From Planococcus citri (taxonomy: Eukaryota; Arthropoda; Insecta; Hemiptera; Pseudococcidae): a stretch of 64,000 bases of DNA. The notes under the pieces were generated by a model, which worked only from the letters and a program-made list of their open reading frames with translations, had not been told where the DNA came from and searched no databases. The first letter of the stretch is position 1, and each line of letters begins with the position of its first letter. The position numbers and the translations under genes were made by a program. Below are positions 32,691 to 44,142 of the stretch, piece after piece. The DNA lies in contig NC_088679.1 of assembly GCF_950023065.1 (NCBI RefSeq), positions 56,296,001-56,360,000 of the forward strand, given 5' to 3'.

Positions 32691-34685
32691 AAATTGACAG
32701 ATTCGTGTACGTGTATTTTGTAAGTTACGTTACGACACTTACATGAGTATCCGAGTATCGAGCTTAAGTACTTTGAATATCTCGATAGTCGAGTACATTC
32801 AACCGCAAAATGACAAATTAATTTAATCTAAACGAGATCGACCGACTACGACGACGACGAATAGTAGTAATCTTTTTATGGTTCACCTCACTTTGCTCTT
32901 CTCTGTCGTGTCGGTTCGTTCTTATACGCCTGTATCCAGCATGTAGGTACTTATACTTTAACTTATTAGTATACCGTACGAATATTTCGAAAACGCTGAA
33001 ATTAAAATAAAAAATACGAATTCATCGATGCGTGCCTATTGTACTTGTAAATCGCGCCTCGTTACGTGTATCTCATTGGTAATTTAAATGTTTGCCGCGC
33101 GTTGCGACCGATTAAGAAATCTATTACGATAATTTGCATGCGGTCGTTGAATATTTCTTGACCTACGGTTAGATATTTCATGTTGATCTGGGTGCTCTGT
33201 TGTGTGCACCCGTTCTTTCTTTCATCGCAAGTTGTAGGTAGGTAGAGGTACATAAGCTATGTGATGCGAATATTGGTCGAGTGATTTGTCGTAGTCGTAG
33301 TCGCAGTCACCACCATTCATCGTCATCAACATCACTCTACATTCGCATGAGATGTTTGTAAATGATTCCGGTCTCGATTGATCCGCCAACTTGGGTATTT
33401 ACAGATGGTCTCGAGTTGATTGTGTATGGTCGTGGTTTGATAATAATAAAAAATATAAGGGTTAGAGAAGTGAAGTGGAACTCAATATACTAGAACAAGA
33501 GTGCCAGAGGCAAGGGGAAGAGGGTACTCGACGTAAATATAAATCCTTATTTATAAGTACACGGGTGATTTTAATAAAGGAATAATTTTACATCGTATTG
33601 TTCTTATATGTTGCTGGAAACGAGGAAGTTGAAAGAAAAGAAATGAGGTCTTGACACTTGTCGACGATGAAGCTGCAACGATCATTTTACATGTGTAGCC
33701 TATTTGAATCTTATATTCATATATAGGGAGAAAAACCGTTGGAAGTGATTAACGCGGTCTATTGGTATTTAAATATTCGAATAAATTGGCACCGCGAACG
33801 AAGCTGTATCGAAAGGGGGCAATGATTTATTCCAAGGTTTATTTTGATTTTTTTTTCCTTCATTCTCGAACGCCAATATTCATTTACGAATATAGATAGC
33901 GATGACTCGATGCACACTTCTCTTTACTTTAGAAAGACTGGAGGAGACACGAAGAAGAAGAAGAGTTGCATGGAAAAACTGCGTAGTAAAAAATATCGAG
34001 ATTTGTACGCGTTTTTAATAGCGGGTTCTCTCCATTCGAACCGGTTTCACAGCTGACTTCTCCTCGGTTGTGTATTTATCTTCATCTTATTCGTTTTTCC
34101 CCTCATCATCATCATCATCATGTGCATGGTGTATTCTTAAATAATGATTCTTCTCGCTGCAGCGAATGCGATGGTCCGTTTACATTTAACCTGTTGCTGA
34201 AATCATTAAACGTGTATGACAGCTTTGTTTAAACAACTTTCAACCTTTTTTCCCCCTAAAGGTTTTGTCCTACACCCACAAATGTAATTTCAACGCGCGG
34301 TTTAAATATAGGCTTTGAATAAAAAGGTCGAAACGTCGTACTCGTAGTATATACTGACCATGACCGTAACCCTGCTCGCGGTCTAAGGGAAATGAATCAT
34401 GGCGAGATTCAGACTTACCGTGTATGCCTCCTTTTTCCTTTATCAATATCGGTTTCGTTTCGAAGAATTGGATGATATGTTTTTTTCTCTCTTCCTTTTA
34501 GGGTATATAATTGCCAAGCGAAGGTGCTTCGAACGAGGGTTCGACGTACTAGGAAGCGAATTATGACGTATTGGTAGCACCTTTTATGATAAATGGTTGA
34601 TTTAGATGTAGTTATGGGGTGGAAAGAGAATAATCGAGAGTAAATGTGACTAATGTGAGATACGTAGGTCAAAGATGGATTTCTT
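32691..34685. other. Long complex CpG-containing island
   Basis: About 2 kb of high-complexity sequence with short trinucleotide runs (GTAGTCGTAGTCGCAGTC near 33291, CATCATCATCATCATCATG near 34103). No gene supported in either orientation. It is one of the two largest islands, and a candidate conserved regulatory block. Confidence 0.3.
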
Positions 34686-36689
34686 TTCGGTGCTGTGGAA
34701 TTGAATCAGTTTTACGATGGTGTTTTAGATGAAATAATATCTTACAAAATGATGAAACTTACCTACTTGCGTAACATATTTTGTCAAAATAATCTTGGTG
34801 AATGCTTTCGTTCGGTCTTCTATTTGAAACAATATCTTTATTCCATTTCGTCTTTGACAAAATCGAATTTTAAAAAATTGAGCAAAATGATTGCTAAAAG
34901 AGGGTATTTGGTATTTCGGTCTGATCACGAATCCAAAAACTGAGTCTATAAATTTTTAGAGCTGCAGGATTTGTTATTTTTCGTTCAGAAACTCGACCAA
35001 TGAACTCGAATTTATATTTAACGACCTGAATTGTCCCAGAATTCATTTCTTTTGGTAGCAATTAATTATTTTGCTCAGTTTTTCAAAATTCGATTTTCGA
35101 TTGGATTTTTCATGAAAAATTGAATTTTTTGGCGTGAAAGAGAGATGTTGAAAATTTGGCTGCATTATTGCGAAAAAATAGTATAAAATTGGAGTACTTT
35201 TAATAGCTGCACCCAAATATGATGATGAAAAAAAAATCTGCTGAATATATGTAGAGCTGCCCCCGAGAGCGGAAAATACTCTTGAAATATGCTGTTTTGT
35301 TCTTTTGAGTGTTGATTCAACGGCTCGAGAAGTGCTGAAAATCGGAATGAAAGAGAGGAATACCTTACCACTAAAAATATTAGAAAGAAGTGAAATGTTT
35401 GTTGAAATACATAAAGGAGCGCTAGGTTGATTTCAACAATTCCAAAATTGATTTTGGAGGCTGAAAGAGCTGAAAAATTGATGAAATTTGGGAGATTTTT
35501 TTGGGAAACCCTTACTGACTTACATAAAGAAAAAGTACATACATAGGTATCCCAATAGACACAAAAAAATTTTGAACCGAACGAAGATTATTCAAAAGAG
35601 GACTCTGAAATACCAACTAGCATAAATTTCAGGTACTGCAATTCATTTGTCAATTTTTGGAGAATTTTTGAAAATTCGAAATTGACTCAAATCAAATGAA
35701 AAAAAAAAATCAAAATTTTATCGGGTTCACATAAGACGCTAAAATTAGAGTTGTGCCCTATTTTAGAGCTCTCGAGTCAATTGGTGATGGTTTTTGAACC
35801 GCTCTGGAGCCTCCAGCGGATTTTCGGATTCTCCAGTTTACGAAAAAAATCTGTAAATAGGGTGAAAATGAAATTTATTTAGGCCATGTTTTCAAAATAT
35901 TTTTGTGCTCGTCAATTTCAAAATTTTCTACTTCGATTATTTTTGGAAAAAAGAAAAGAAAATTTATCAAAGTTCTCTAGAAGTTCTAGAACAATTTGAA
36001 ACCATTACCAATCGTTTCGGGAGGTCAAAAATAGTTTACATGTAAACCAACTTTCGGCTTTTTATATCAATCCGAGCAAATTTTGATTTTTTTATGAGAA
36101 ATGACCTGAAATTGAATTTATTAAAAATTCGTCTGAAATGGAAAAATAAATGTCAGCCTCTGAAGTTTTTGCTGGTGGTGTATTTTGAAACCCACTTTTG
36201 ATTCCCTTTCGTTTGATTCAGAATGTTTTGGTACATATCTTACCCTGCCATAGCTTTTCAGCATGTTGGTAAGAAATTCGCACCTTCCAGAAATATTTTC
36301 TGACTAGGTATTTGAAAACCCGTCCTTTTGAAAACCATTTTATTTAAAGCATAAAATATTAAATACTTACAGTCTCATCATTTTAAATAATGTTATTATC
36401 AACAAAACTTGAACAGTGTTTAAAGTTGTAAAATACCAGTAACAACAATCTAAAGGAATGAGTCCAAAGTACTATACGATAAAAAATGAAATAAAATTCA
36501 CCTTACGATAACAGATTTTACGCATTTTAAGTACAACTATACGTATAAATTTATCTTGCACTCGTGATTTCTCGATAAGAAATGACTATACGATACATAT
36601 ACTGGGTGTCCAGGAGTGGTGGTGGAAGCCTCAAATTTTGATGCAACCGGGTACGACTGACAAGAAAAAAGGTTATGTGGAAGTGTGGT
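34686..36689. other. AT-rich stretch, no gene seen
   Basis: No domain-bearing frame. Holds a CTGGAGCCTCCAG-family copy at 35750-36110 (listed separately). Confidence 0.5.
35750..36110 (+). repeat. CTGGAGCCTCCAG-family repeat, best copy
   Basis: Exact CTGGAGCCTCCAG at 35804-35816, then CGGATTTTCGGATTCTCCAG and TTTACGAAAAAAATCTGTAA, then GGGTGAAAATGAAATTTA. Downstream, near 36003-36070, AATCGTTTCGGGAGGTCAAA then TCGGCTTTTTATATCAAT matches words of the reverse-orientation copies at 5.3 and 55.9 kb, so the unit may exceed 300 bp. Confidence 0.65.
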
Positions 36690-37290
36690 CCATCTTCAAA
36701 ATTGAAGGGGCAAAATACTTTTTCAAAATCCAAGAGCGAAAATCCAATTTTGACCATGGAGGTCGGTAGTACTTTGAAAAATGAACGAAATTAGTTATTA
36801 TGACTTTTTGCCTAACTTGCAAATTGAAGGAGCTACAAACGATTTTTTCATTTCAAAAAATCGCAATGAGAAAAATTTATTCGGAGATCAATAACATGTC
36901 AAAAAATTAACGAATTTCGTTATAATAATTTTTTTTCAACTCGGAAATTTAACAAGTTCTTTGAACTCAAAAATTGCCAATTTAATAAAATTTTTATCAA
37001 ATCAAAAATTTTTAAATTCCTTAAAATTTTAAATTTTAGAGTAAGAAAAACAATGTTCATAACATAACAAAAGTTCATTTTTTGACGTAGGTACCTAGAC
37101 CTACTATTCATTTCCGCATTTATTTTTTTCATCGGGATTTTTTATAATTAAAAATCATTTGTAGCCCTTTCAATTCGCAAGTTGGTTGGGCTAAAAGTCA
37201 TAATAGGTAATTTTGTTCTGTTTTCAAAGTACTACCGACCTCCGGGGTCAAAATTGGATTTTGGAAATGTATTTTGCCCCTTCAGGCATC
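36690..37290. mobile_element. Foldback related to the four-armed element
   Basis: The left arm, about 36695-36870, has AAATTGAAGGGGCAAAATAC, GGAGGTCGGTAGTACTTTGA and TTATTATGACTTTTTGCCTA in order. The right arm, about 37140-37290, has their reverse complements (AGTCATAATAGG, TCAAAGTACTACCGACCTCC, GTATTTTGCCCCTTC). Loop about 270 bases. The words TTATTATGACT, TTGCCTAACTTG and AATTGAAGGAGC are shared with 29.5 kb, so both belong to one family. No target duplication seen. Confidence 0.75.
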
Positions 37291-37636
37291 CCAACGATAT
37301 TTTTCAAAAAAAAGTAACTTTAGTAACCTTTTTTCACCAAAAAAGTAACCAAAAATTTTCAGTTTTGCAAATGTTTTTCCAATATTTATGCACGAAAATT
37401 GAAAGAAAGCCAAAAATTTAGGGGAGGGCATTGATTCTTTTAAAATGAGAACAAGTCAGTAGAACGATCAAAAAATTTAATCATTTTATTCATTCAATCA
37501 GTTTATAACTTAGAATATTTCGTTAAGTTTAGTATAGGTACATGATTCCATTAAAATATAAACTTACAGTTTTGAAAAAGACAATTACTCAATTCAGTAT
37601 GTTCATTTCTCAACTCACGCTTTTTTCAAAAGATGG
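37291..37636. other. AT-rich stretch, no gene seen
   Basis: Nothing recognised. On the minus strand, near 37485, AATAAAA could serve as a polyadenylation signal for the genes upstream on that strand, but such words are common in this AT-rich DNA. Confidence 0.4.
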
Positions 37637-38262
37637 TCAACACTGAGATTGATTGTTTTTTTCCAACAACTCATATTCTGCTCGAAGAGATGATTCCTCA
37701 GTTTTCAAATTTTCAGCACTGTTCAATAGTGCTTCTGTAGTACGAACAGTAGTCATATCATTGTTTTCCATTCTTTTTTTCAATTTTTTTTGTCCCAGAG
37801 TAAAAATTTCTTCACAAGCAGTCCTTTTTTGAGCAATTTTTACTTTCTTTTCTTTTAAATCGATCTTCAATTTTTCCAAATTAGCAGGTTGGGATTTAAA
37901 TTTTTTCTTATTTTCTCGCCACTTCCGTTCCGCAATTCTTTTTTCCTCAACTCGCTTAGCTTTGGCTTCAGTCAATTTTTTTTGCTCTTCTAAATAGGCT
38001 TTAGGTTTCAACCATGCTGTTCTTGCAAAGATTATCAGTTCCTTTGTATAATAGGAATTTTTTCTGGCTTATTATCGAACAATTTTAGCTCATCTTTCAC
38101 CTCTAGTTTGGCGTTCAACGTTCGGCAAGTCGTGAAGGAATTTTGGGGGGTGATTATTTTTCCGAATTCACTGAATGTTTCGTGAGATTTGGATACTGGA
38201 ATTCTCCACTTGGTAGTTTCTTCTCGAAATAAATTCTCCAAAAATCAACTATAGATGGACGT
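37637..38262 (-). pseudogene. hAT-like transposase C-terminal remnant with coiled-coil tail
   Basis: Minus-strand frames join in order: RPSIVDFWRIYFEKKLPSG and EFQYPNLTK (about 38262-38170); then SHETFSEFGKIITPQ and RTLNAKLEVKDELKLFDN with KPEKIPI (to about 38052); then YTKELIIFARTAWLKPKAYL, EEQKKLTEAKAKRVEEK and about 100 more residues of charged coiled coil ending in a stop at 37637. The YPNLTK..., then ...F--...-I--... then TLNAKL-VKD pattern recalls the C-terminal dimerisation region of hAT-type transposases, whose usual LPHSNA-VER-FS stretch is disrupted here. Two frame changes and no upstream catalytic part make it a fragment. Family assignment is from memory and moderate; the coding origin is firmer. 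The tail alone is an open frame of about 130 codons with no obvious start codon. Confidence 0.5.
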
Positions 38263-38292
38263 TTTTAACACTTTCGAACGAGTCTATATCTT

Positions 38293-38511
38293 CTACATTT
38301 CAGTCAATACGGAGGACCTTCTTCCGCCATTCGCCTCAAGGAGGACGTCTTCTGTCATTAGAACGTCGCTTTCGTCAGCGTCCTCTTCGTCAGAGATTCC
38401 ATGATCATTTTCATCAGAATAGACGCTATCGCCGTCGTTCTCAGGGATTTCACTTCCCTCGCTACTAGCGTCAGAATTATCAGACACGCTGTCTTTTCGT
38501 ATCTGGTCGAT
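38293..38511 (-). CDS. Candidate acidic terminal coding exon (72 residues)
   Basis: On the minus strand a good 3' splice site, TTTCCAATCATTTCAG, ends at 38512. After it an uninterrupted frame begins IDQIRKDSVSDNSDASSEG, continues through EIPENDGDSVYSDENDHG, ISDEEDADESDVLMTEDV and GGRRSSVLTEM, and stops with TAG at 38293. The piece is much GC-richer than its surroundings, uses mixed third bases and encodes a strongly acidic, Ser/Asp/Glu-rich C-terminus, none of which AT-rich DNA gives by chance. I cannot name the protein. The upstream exon would lie at higher coordinates and was not found. The hAT remnant begins about 30 bases downstream, so it would sit in the 3' untranslated region. Alternatives: an exon of a mobile element, or a processed fragment. 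Confidence 0.5.
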   Translation of the reverse strand: MDQIRKDSVSDNSDASSEGSEIPENDGDSVYSDENDHGISDEEDADESDVLMTEDVLLEANGGRRSSVLTEM

Positions 38512-38840
38512 CTGAAATGATTGGAAATGTAAAAATGATCAACTCGATCTGCGAGTAAATTATAGAAAAAGCAAAGCAATAGGCAGGAACTCTCTTGCAT
38601 TCAGTAAATTTTTCATTCTTTGAATTTCTTGCATTGACTCCAACTTCGTGTGCTATCTATTTAAATCGATTCAATAAAGTTTTAAAATTTGAACATCTTA
38701 CTCGTTCTGGTGTTGACAATGAATAGAATTAAATCTCATTAGGTCTAGAACTCGGTTAGAACTTTTAATGTCACCTGCTCAATTTTTTTCCTCTAGTCAC
38801 TGTGAACTTTGTAAGAAAATAAGAAACTGAAATATACAAA
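38512..38840. other. AT-rich stretch upstream of the acidic exon, no gene seen
   Basis: Would be intron of the candidate minus-strand gene if the exon call is right. Contains tag copy 8 on the opposite strand (38570-38606). Confidence 0.35.
38570..38606 (+). other. CTCTTGCATTCAG tag, copy 8
   Basis: AAAGCAAAGCAATAGGCAGG then AACTCTCTTGCATTCAGTAA. The core has one change (CATTCAG for CAATCAG); the leader and CTCTCTT tract are intact. No clear hairpin. Confidence 0.5.
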
Positions 38841-40320
38841 GACCCATCTCCAGTAGCCAGTGGTCACCTAACACCTACCAAGATACGCAGCTACCAGCCA
38901 TAGCACTGAACTAAGGAATACGTATTGCTTCTTCGTGGTAATTTAAATGCCGCCTTATCACGATTTCAATAACCATTACGAGTTGACCAAGCCTCTTCCC
39001 CATACTTTTCTCCAGTACCACTACTGGACTGGACTAGTGCTCTATCGATCATACTCTGTTCGCCGATACCCGCATTATCGGAAATTAATCTAGATTATAT
39101 ATCATTTTTCTTTCTTCGTCTCTCTCGCTCAATGGCGTATTTATCATTCGTATAGGTATTACCGCGAAGCCAACGTTTATAAATTTAATACTCGAGTATA
39201 TAGCAAGGTCGAGGAACTTTATCGTTTGCACGTTGCTATATCTAGTATACGTACATAGATTTCCAGATTGAAATTAATTATTATTTTTGTTCTCGCTTGA
39301 TCCGCGCGTCTTACTTGCCCTCCCCTTTTACCAATAGAGGACTCTTCATAACCAAACAATACCTTTAATAAAGGACTTTCATTATAATCAACAATACCCG
39401 TAATTGCGCCAATCAAAAACACCACTATATTGCTTTACAGTATATGTGGAGTAGGTAGTGTATATATAGACACACTCGTATGAAAAAGAACCGGTTCCCG
39501 GTTGCTCTTTTATTTGTGATTTTTTTTCTTTTTTTTTTCAATTGAATTGAAATTCACTATGTTATACCTGCGAATGAACGTACGACTTGACTCGATTAAT
39601 AAGCGGTAATTAAATTTCGCTAATTGTTACGATACACGCAGGTAACTAAAATAGTCTTTCAAGTTCAAGTTTAACAGTCTCGAATCGAATTGTATGCTAA
39701 TGCTAATGGATTTAGGTATTGACCATCGAAACGTAGGTACACGTGTGTTGTGTGTGATTTTCGCACCGCGTAGAAAAAACAAAAAGCAAAAAAGAAGACA
39801 CAAAAAATAATGTCCAGACGATGCTGGAGCCACTATTGTTATTTGCCAAAGCGTAGTTAACTCGGTATAATTTTTAAAACCTAAATGCTACTCCTGCCAT
39901 GCATAACCATATCGTGTATTCTAAAGGCAGCAGGTCATTTTTCAGGCACCACAAAGGCGACCTTATAGACGAAGAATGGTCAAAGGTGTATTTCGAAAAA
40001 ATCTACTGCGTAATTTCCAACTTTGTCCCAGGTAGATGCGAGGAAGAGGAGTGGTTGTGTTGTCCTTCGTAGAAAAAGTGTGGAAACAACTATTTTTAGT
40101 AACGTAGGTATTTTTTTAAAAATAAATTTGACCTAGTTGATATTTGTTCTCGAAAAAATTGGTTCAAATAATGAAAACTTGCCCTTATATCTATGCTATA
40201 AGTATACTTAGCATTTCGGCTTATATTGGTCATGGGTTTACTTTGTGACGACCAAGTCCTCCGCGACGCATAGACGCTAAAATCGACATTCATGTATCAC
40301 TGCTATGATTATTCTTATAC
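38841..40320. other. Complex CpG-containing island
   Basis: Higher complexity than the flanks, frequent TACGTAC and CTCGTA words, no gene supported. One AATTGCGCCAATCAAAA word near 39403 is shared with the end of the GCAATTGCGCC cluster at 4.33 kb. Confidence 0.3.
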
Positions 40321-40481
40321 AATAGATGAGAAAATTTACTGGAATTTCTTCCACTACAATCCACTTTCAGATTGTTTGCCTGAGGCATACATTGAAATAT
40401 GAAAAAATTGTATCGAAAGCCCTTTCTTCCTCTACATATTCCGGGTGGTGCCTAAATTTTACCTCCGATACTCGTGGTATA

Positions 40482-40872
40482 TCGATTTTTTCTCTCATGC
40501 AAAGACGTTTTTGCAGCTGAACCGGCTCAGGGGGTGGGGTGAGAGGCGGATTTTCGGGTCGATTTTTCTCAGAGTACCCAACAATAATTATTCATTTTAA
40601 TTTCCCAAATTTAGAATCAGGGGAATTACAGCTATCTTGCCTTGGAATGGAATCCCTTTTTGTAGAAATGTTGTGCTTTCATTTTGGCTGAGCTTCTTGC
40701 AAAAGGATATTCCATTCCAAGGTAATATGGTTGAATTTCTTTTATTCCTCAATTTGGGAAATTGCGATGAATTATTGTTGGGTGCTTCTAAAAAAATCGA
40801 CCCGAAAATCCGCCCTACCCTACCACTTGGCTGGTATAGCTGAAAACGTGTTTTTTTAGAGAGAAAAAAAAT
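40482..40872. mobile_element. About 390-bp foldback
   Basis: The arms mirror through most of their length: ATTTTTTCTCTC against GAGAGAAAAAAAAT, ACGTTTTTGCAGCT against AGCTGAAAACGT, GGCGGATTTTCGGGTCGATT against AATCGACCCGAAAATCCGCC, ACCCAACAATAATTATTC against GAATTATTGTTGGGT, and CCTTGGAATGGAAT against ATTCCATTCCAAGG near the centre at about 40675. No coding capacity. Ends and target duplication are not certain. Confidence 0.75.
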
Positions 40873-41769
40873 CTGCTAAATTAATTATGTACTTATCAAA
40901 TTGTATAAAACGTGAAAAAAACACATAACTGACATAGGTGCCTTGTTTTATTATGCTTTTGGTTCCTTTTCTTATTGATGCAATTTTTTCCACGAGACCA
41001 ACTTCTTATCTTTCAGCCTATTGGCCAAATTTCCGATGTTGAATTTTTTTAAAATTTATAACGAATTTCCAAAAATTTAACGAAAAGGTCAAAATCTAAT
41101 AAAATTAAGGTAGAAAAGCAATGATGCAGTTTATTGACCTATATTTCTGATTTTTCGAATAAATAATGGTAATTGGTTTCAAGCTGTTATGGAGCCTCCA
41201 GCAGATTTTTGGACTCTTTTATTTTAGAAAAATTGTCACGAAAAGAGCCGAAATAAAATTCAACGCCCTTTTACTCAGAGTAATCATCTTTGCACCATTT
41301 TTGATCGATTTTCACTCAAATTTTGAAAATTTGTTTCTGCTAGTGAGCATCTCGTCAATTTTTGAAAAATAATCGTCAAGGAATATTTTTAATTTGATCT
41401 GGCAGAAACAGGTTTCGAAAATTTGGTCCTAAGTTGATCGGAAGTGTCGCAAGGACAATATGAGTAAATGCGAGTTTACAGGTGCTTACGAGTAATTTCC
41501 AACTGGCTGTTTTTATGACCAATTTTCTGAAGTTGTAAAGTTCGAAAATTCGCAGGTGGCTTTATAGAGCCGCTCTCGAAATCATTACTAATTGATTTGG
41601 AAAGTTGAAAATTATACGTGAAAATCACATTTCAGCTTCTGTATTTAAATGTTATCAAATTTTGAATTTTGTCACAAAAATTTCCTCAAATTCATAAAAA
41701 CCGAAAACTGAATTTCATCTTACCTTGAAGCATTTCTGTAATTCTCGTTATGTCGTGGGTATACGCTTA
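40873..41769. other. AT-rich stretch with a degenerate CTGGAGCCTCCAG copy
   Basis: ATGGAGCCTCCAGCAGATTT near 41189 with flanking GGTTTCAAGCTGTT and ATTTTAGAAAAATTGTCACG, typical of the interspersed family. No gene seen. Confidence 0.5.
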
Positions 41770-42114
41770 GGGTTGCCAAATCCAGATTTTGGAATTACCG
41801 AACACCAAATTGAAAAGCAAAAAAAAAAAAAAAAAAAAAAAGGAAGTCTCCGAAATTTTTTGCCTGAAAAATCCATAAAAAAGTCAAAAGTATGAAAAAT
41901 AAAGTGCTCAATAATGAAAGAACGCCACAAAAAGTGCTTTTTGGGTGCTGTTTTTAGTTTTTTTTTTGTTGAGAATACCGAATATATTTCTTAAATTTCT
42001 TTTTTTTGAAGGGTTTTCTCGATTTTTTTGAAAATACCGAACTTTTCTATTGTTCGGTAAGGGTTGATTAATCTTACCAAACAAATCAGGGAAATACAGA
42101 ACGTTTGGCAACCC
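41770..42114. mobile_element. 345-bp element with GGGTTGCCAAA ends, TA-flanked
   Basis: Starts GGGTTGCCAAATCC and ends TTTGGCAACCC, an 11-base perfect inverted repeat with weaker pairing inside. TA flanks at 41768-41769 and 42115-42116 suggest Tc1/mariner-type insertion. A hAT reading (TAGGGTTGCCAAA termini) is also possible, as ACGCT occurs two bases outside the right end and directly outside the left, but no clean 8-bp duplication is present. A 23-base A run lies at 41819-41841, and the word ATACCGAA recurs inside. No transposase. Confidence 0.65.
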
Positions 42115-42234
42115 TATGACGCTATATAGACTTTTCTTTTGCCCAAACCAAAAATTTCAGTGATTTGAAGGACCATTTTTGAGCAAAAAAAATATTGATG
42201 GATTCTGACCAAGTTCAATGAGGATTTCCAATTA

Positions 42235-43155
42235 AGGTAAGTGCAGGTAATTACGCCACCCTAAGGTTTGAGGTCATTTAGTGGGGTTAAAATGCATCTT
42301 TGGCAAAAATGTGAATGAACCACCTCAAAGTACATCTTATTAGCTACCTTTCACAAAAAAAAAATTTTTCTTACCCCTCCCCCAATACCGCCAATCTCTT
42401 CCTGAAAATTGTTTACAAAAGTGGCGTAATTATCAACAGGTGCAGGTAATTACGCCACCACCTCAAAAAACTATTTAAAATCTATGAAAACATTGGTAAA
42501 AATCATTTGGCATTTTGGGCATCTTATTGGCTACCTTTCCCTAAAAAAAATGTTTTCCATTACCCCTCCCCCTATCCCACCCCTCCATTTCAGAATATTA
42601 TTCATCGAAGTGGTGTATTCATCAACATATGCAGGTAATTCCGCCACTCTCCCCCCACCACCAAAAAAAATTATTTAAAATTATTGATAAAAACATCACT
42701 AAAAATGATTTCTTAGCATTTTGGTCAAATATGTGAAAGTCCTGAAAGAGTTTTGTTAAAGTGGCGTAATTTTCAACATTGGTACTTTTGTATATTTTTC
42801 AACATTTCGATACTTACATTGAGAAATGACAAAAAACTGTTTATCGCATTGAAATCGTCATTAAATTTACTACAGGAAACAAATCTTCAAAAATTTTTTT
42901 CGCCCTTATTACAAATTACAGCATGTTTCCAAACTGTGGCCAATTTAACATGACGTTTTTTTTTGGCATCAAATTTACGAAAAAGCGAGCCACAGATCGG
43001 AAAATTATCCGGTCCGGGGATATTTTTGGTTTTCCTACCTTGGCTTTAACAGTACAATCACCTAAAAATCGTCACACGGCGCCATCTACCCATTTACTAT
43101 GAGAACTGCGGTAGTGGCGTAATTGCCAACGTGGCGTAATTAGCTGCACTTACCT
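42235..43155. mobile_element. 921-bp non-autonomous element with tandem subterminal repeats
   Basis: Ends AGGTAAGTGCAG and CTGCACTTACCT are inverted, and the inner TAATTACGCCAC and GTGGCGTAATTA also pair. TA lies on both sides. The left half is three tandem units (starts near 42241, 42440 and 42629; about 190-200 bp each). Each begins TGCAGGTAATTACGCCAC, has a poly-A plus CCCCTCCCC middle and ends GTGGCGTAATTATCAACA-like. Further GTGGCGTAATT words lie at 42761, 43114 and 43131. The motif could be a transposase-binding site. No coding. Confidence 0.75.
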
Positions 43156-43540
43156 TAGGTTTGAAAATTTCCCAGACAATTTTTAGCCACTGAGGTGCCC
43201 CTGAAGACAAGATGTAAGATCTCAAGGAGGGTAATTTTCAAAACAATCGTTCGTTTTTTCGCTCCAACACCTCCCCAACCTGGTTTGGAAAAATAATACA
43301 GTTTTCAAAGGACAGTATTTGAGATTCTGCGTTTTATCTGAAATATTAGGTGCGCGTTAGTCATGCCGAAACGTATAAGGTGATTATTTCTGAAAGTGAG
43401 AGTTGATCTTGGAAAAGAATGGCGCCAATTTGTACGTAATAAAGAATTGAATTGAATAACTGACAATTTGGTCCTGCCGTATTTAAAAATATTCCCTATT
43501 TCTGAAGTGATATTTTCGACGTTTTTTCATTATTATACTG
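43156..43540. other. Non-coding stretch, no gene seen
   Basis: Nothing recognised between the 921-bp element and the tandem duplication. Confidence 0.45.
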
Positions 43541-44095
43541 CCATAATACGAGTGTTTCAAGAGAAAAAATTCCAAAGCATGAATTTATCCAAAAATAAGC
43601 AATTTGCAAGTTTTCAACCGCTTGATTAAAACTCTATTTTGGTCTTCAAAACTGAGTCAAATTTTCCTTAAACAGGTCAGATAGATGTCTTTCTTCTGAG
43701 AACTCACGACTCCTCTCCAAGAATACCTTCGGTGCTGAAATTTTCTCTCGATAGTTTCCCACTTGAAATTAAGGTCTCCATCGAATTTGGCCCGGATCCT
43801 TCGAACTTTTTTTTCAGTATTTTTTGTCGAATGATTTTTTGTTTCATTTTTAAAATATACTTATATTTTCGATGATTTTTTGGCCTTTTAAAAAGAAATA
43901 TTGGTGAACAAAATCACTCAATTTATTGATGTTTTTGCACTTCTGAATTGAGAAGTGAGAAATGAATTTTTAAATTGGTTTTCAATGTATAAGGCTATTT
44001 TATTTATCGTGCCATCCATGAAAAGAGTTGTTGTTTGGAAAAAAAGTTTTTGAAAGCATTGCGTAGTGGACTATTGAGCATTATAGCACCCAAAC

Positions 44096-44142
44096 GCAAA
44101 AAACAAATGCAAACACTCTCTTGCAATCAGCGAATAGCTGAT
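44096..44142 (+). other. CTCTTGCAATCAGC tag with full hairpin, copy 9
   Basis: GCAAAAAACAAATGCAAACA then CTCTCTTGCAATCAGC, loop GAATA, GCTGAT. Six perfect pairs, ATCAGC (44126-44131) with GCTGAT (44137-44142), then ATATAAATTATTTT. Taken as the reference copy. Confidence 0.7.
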
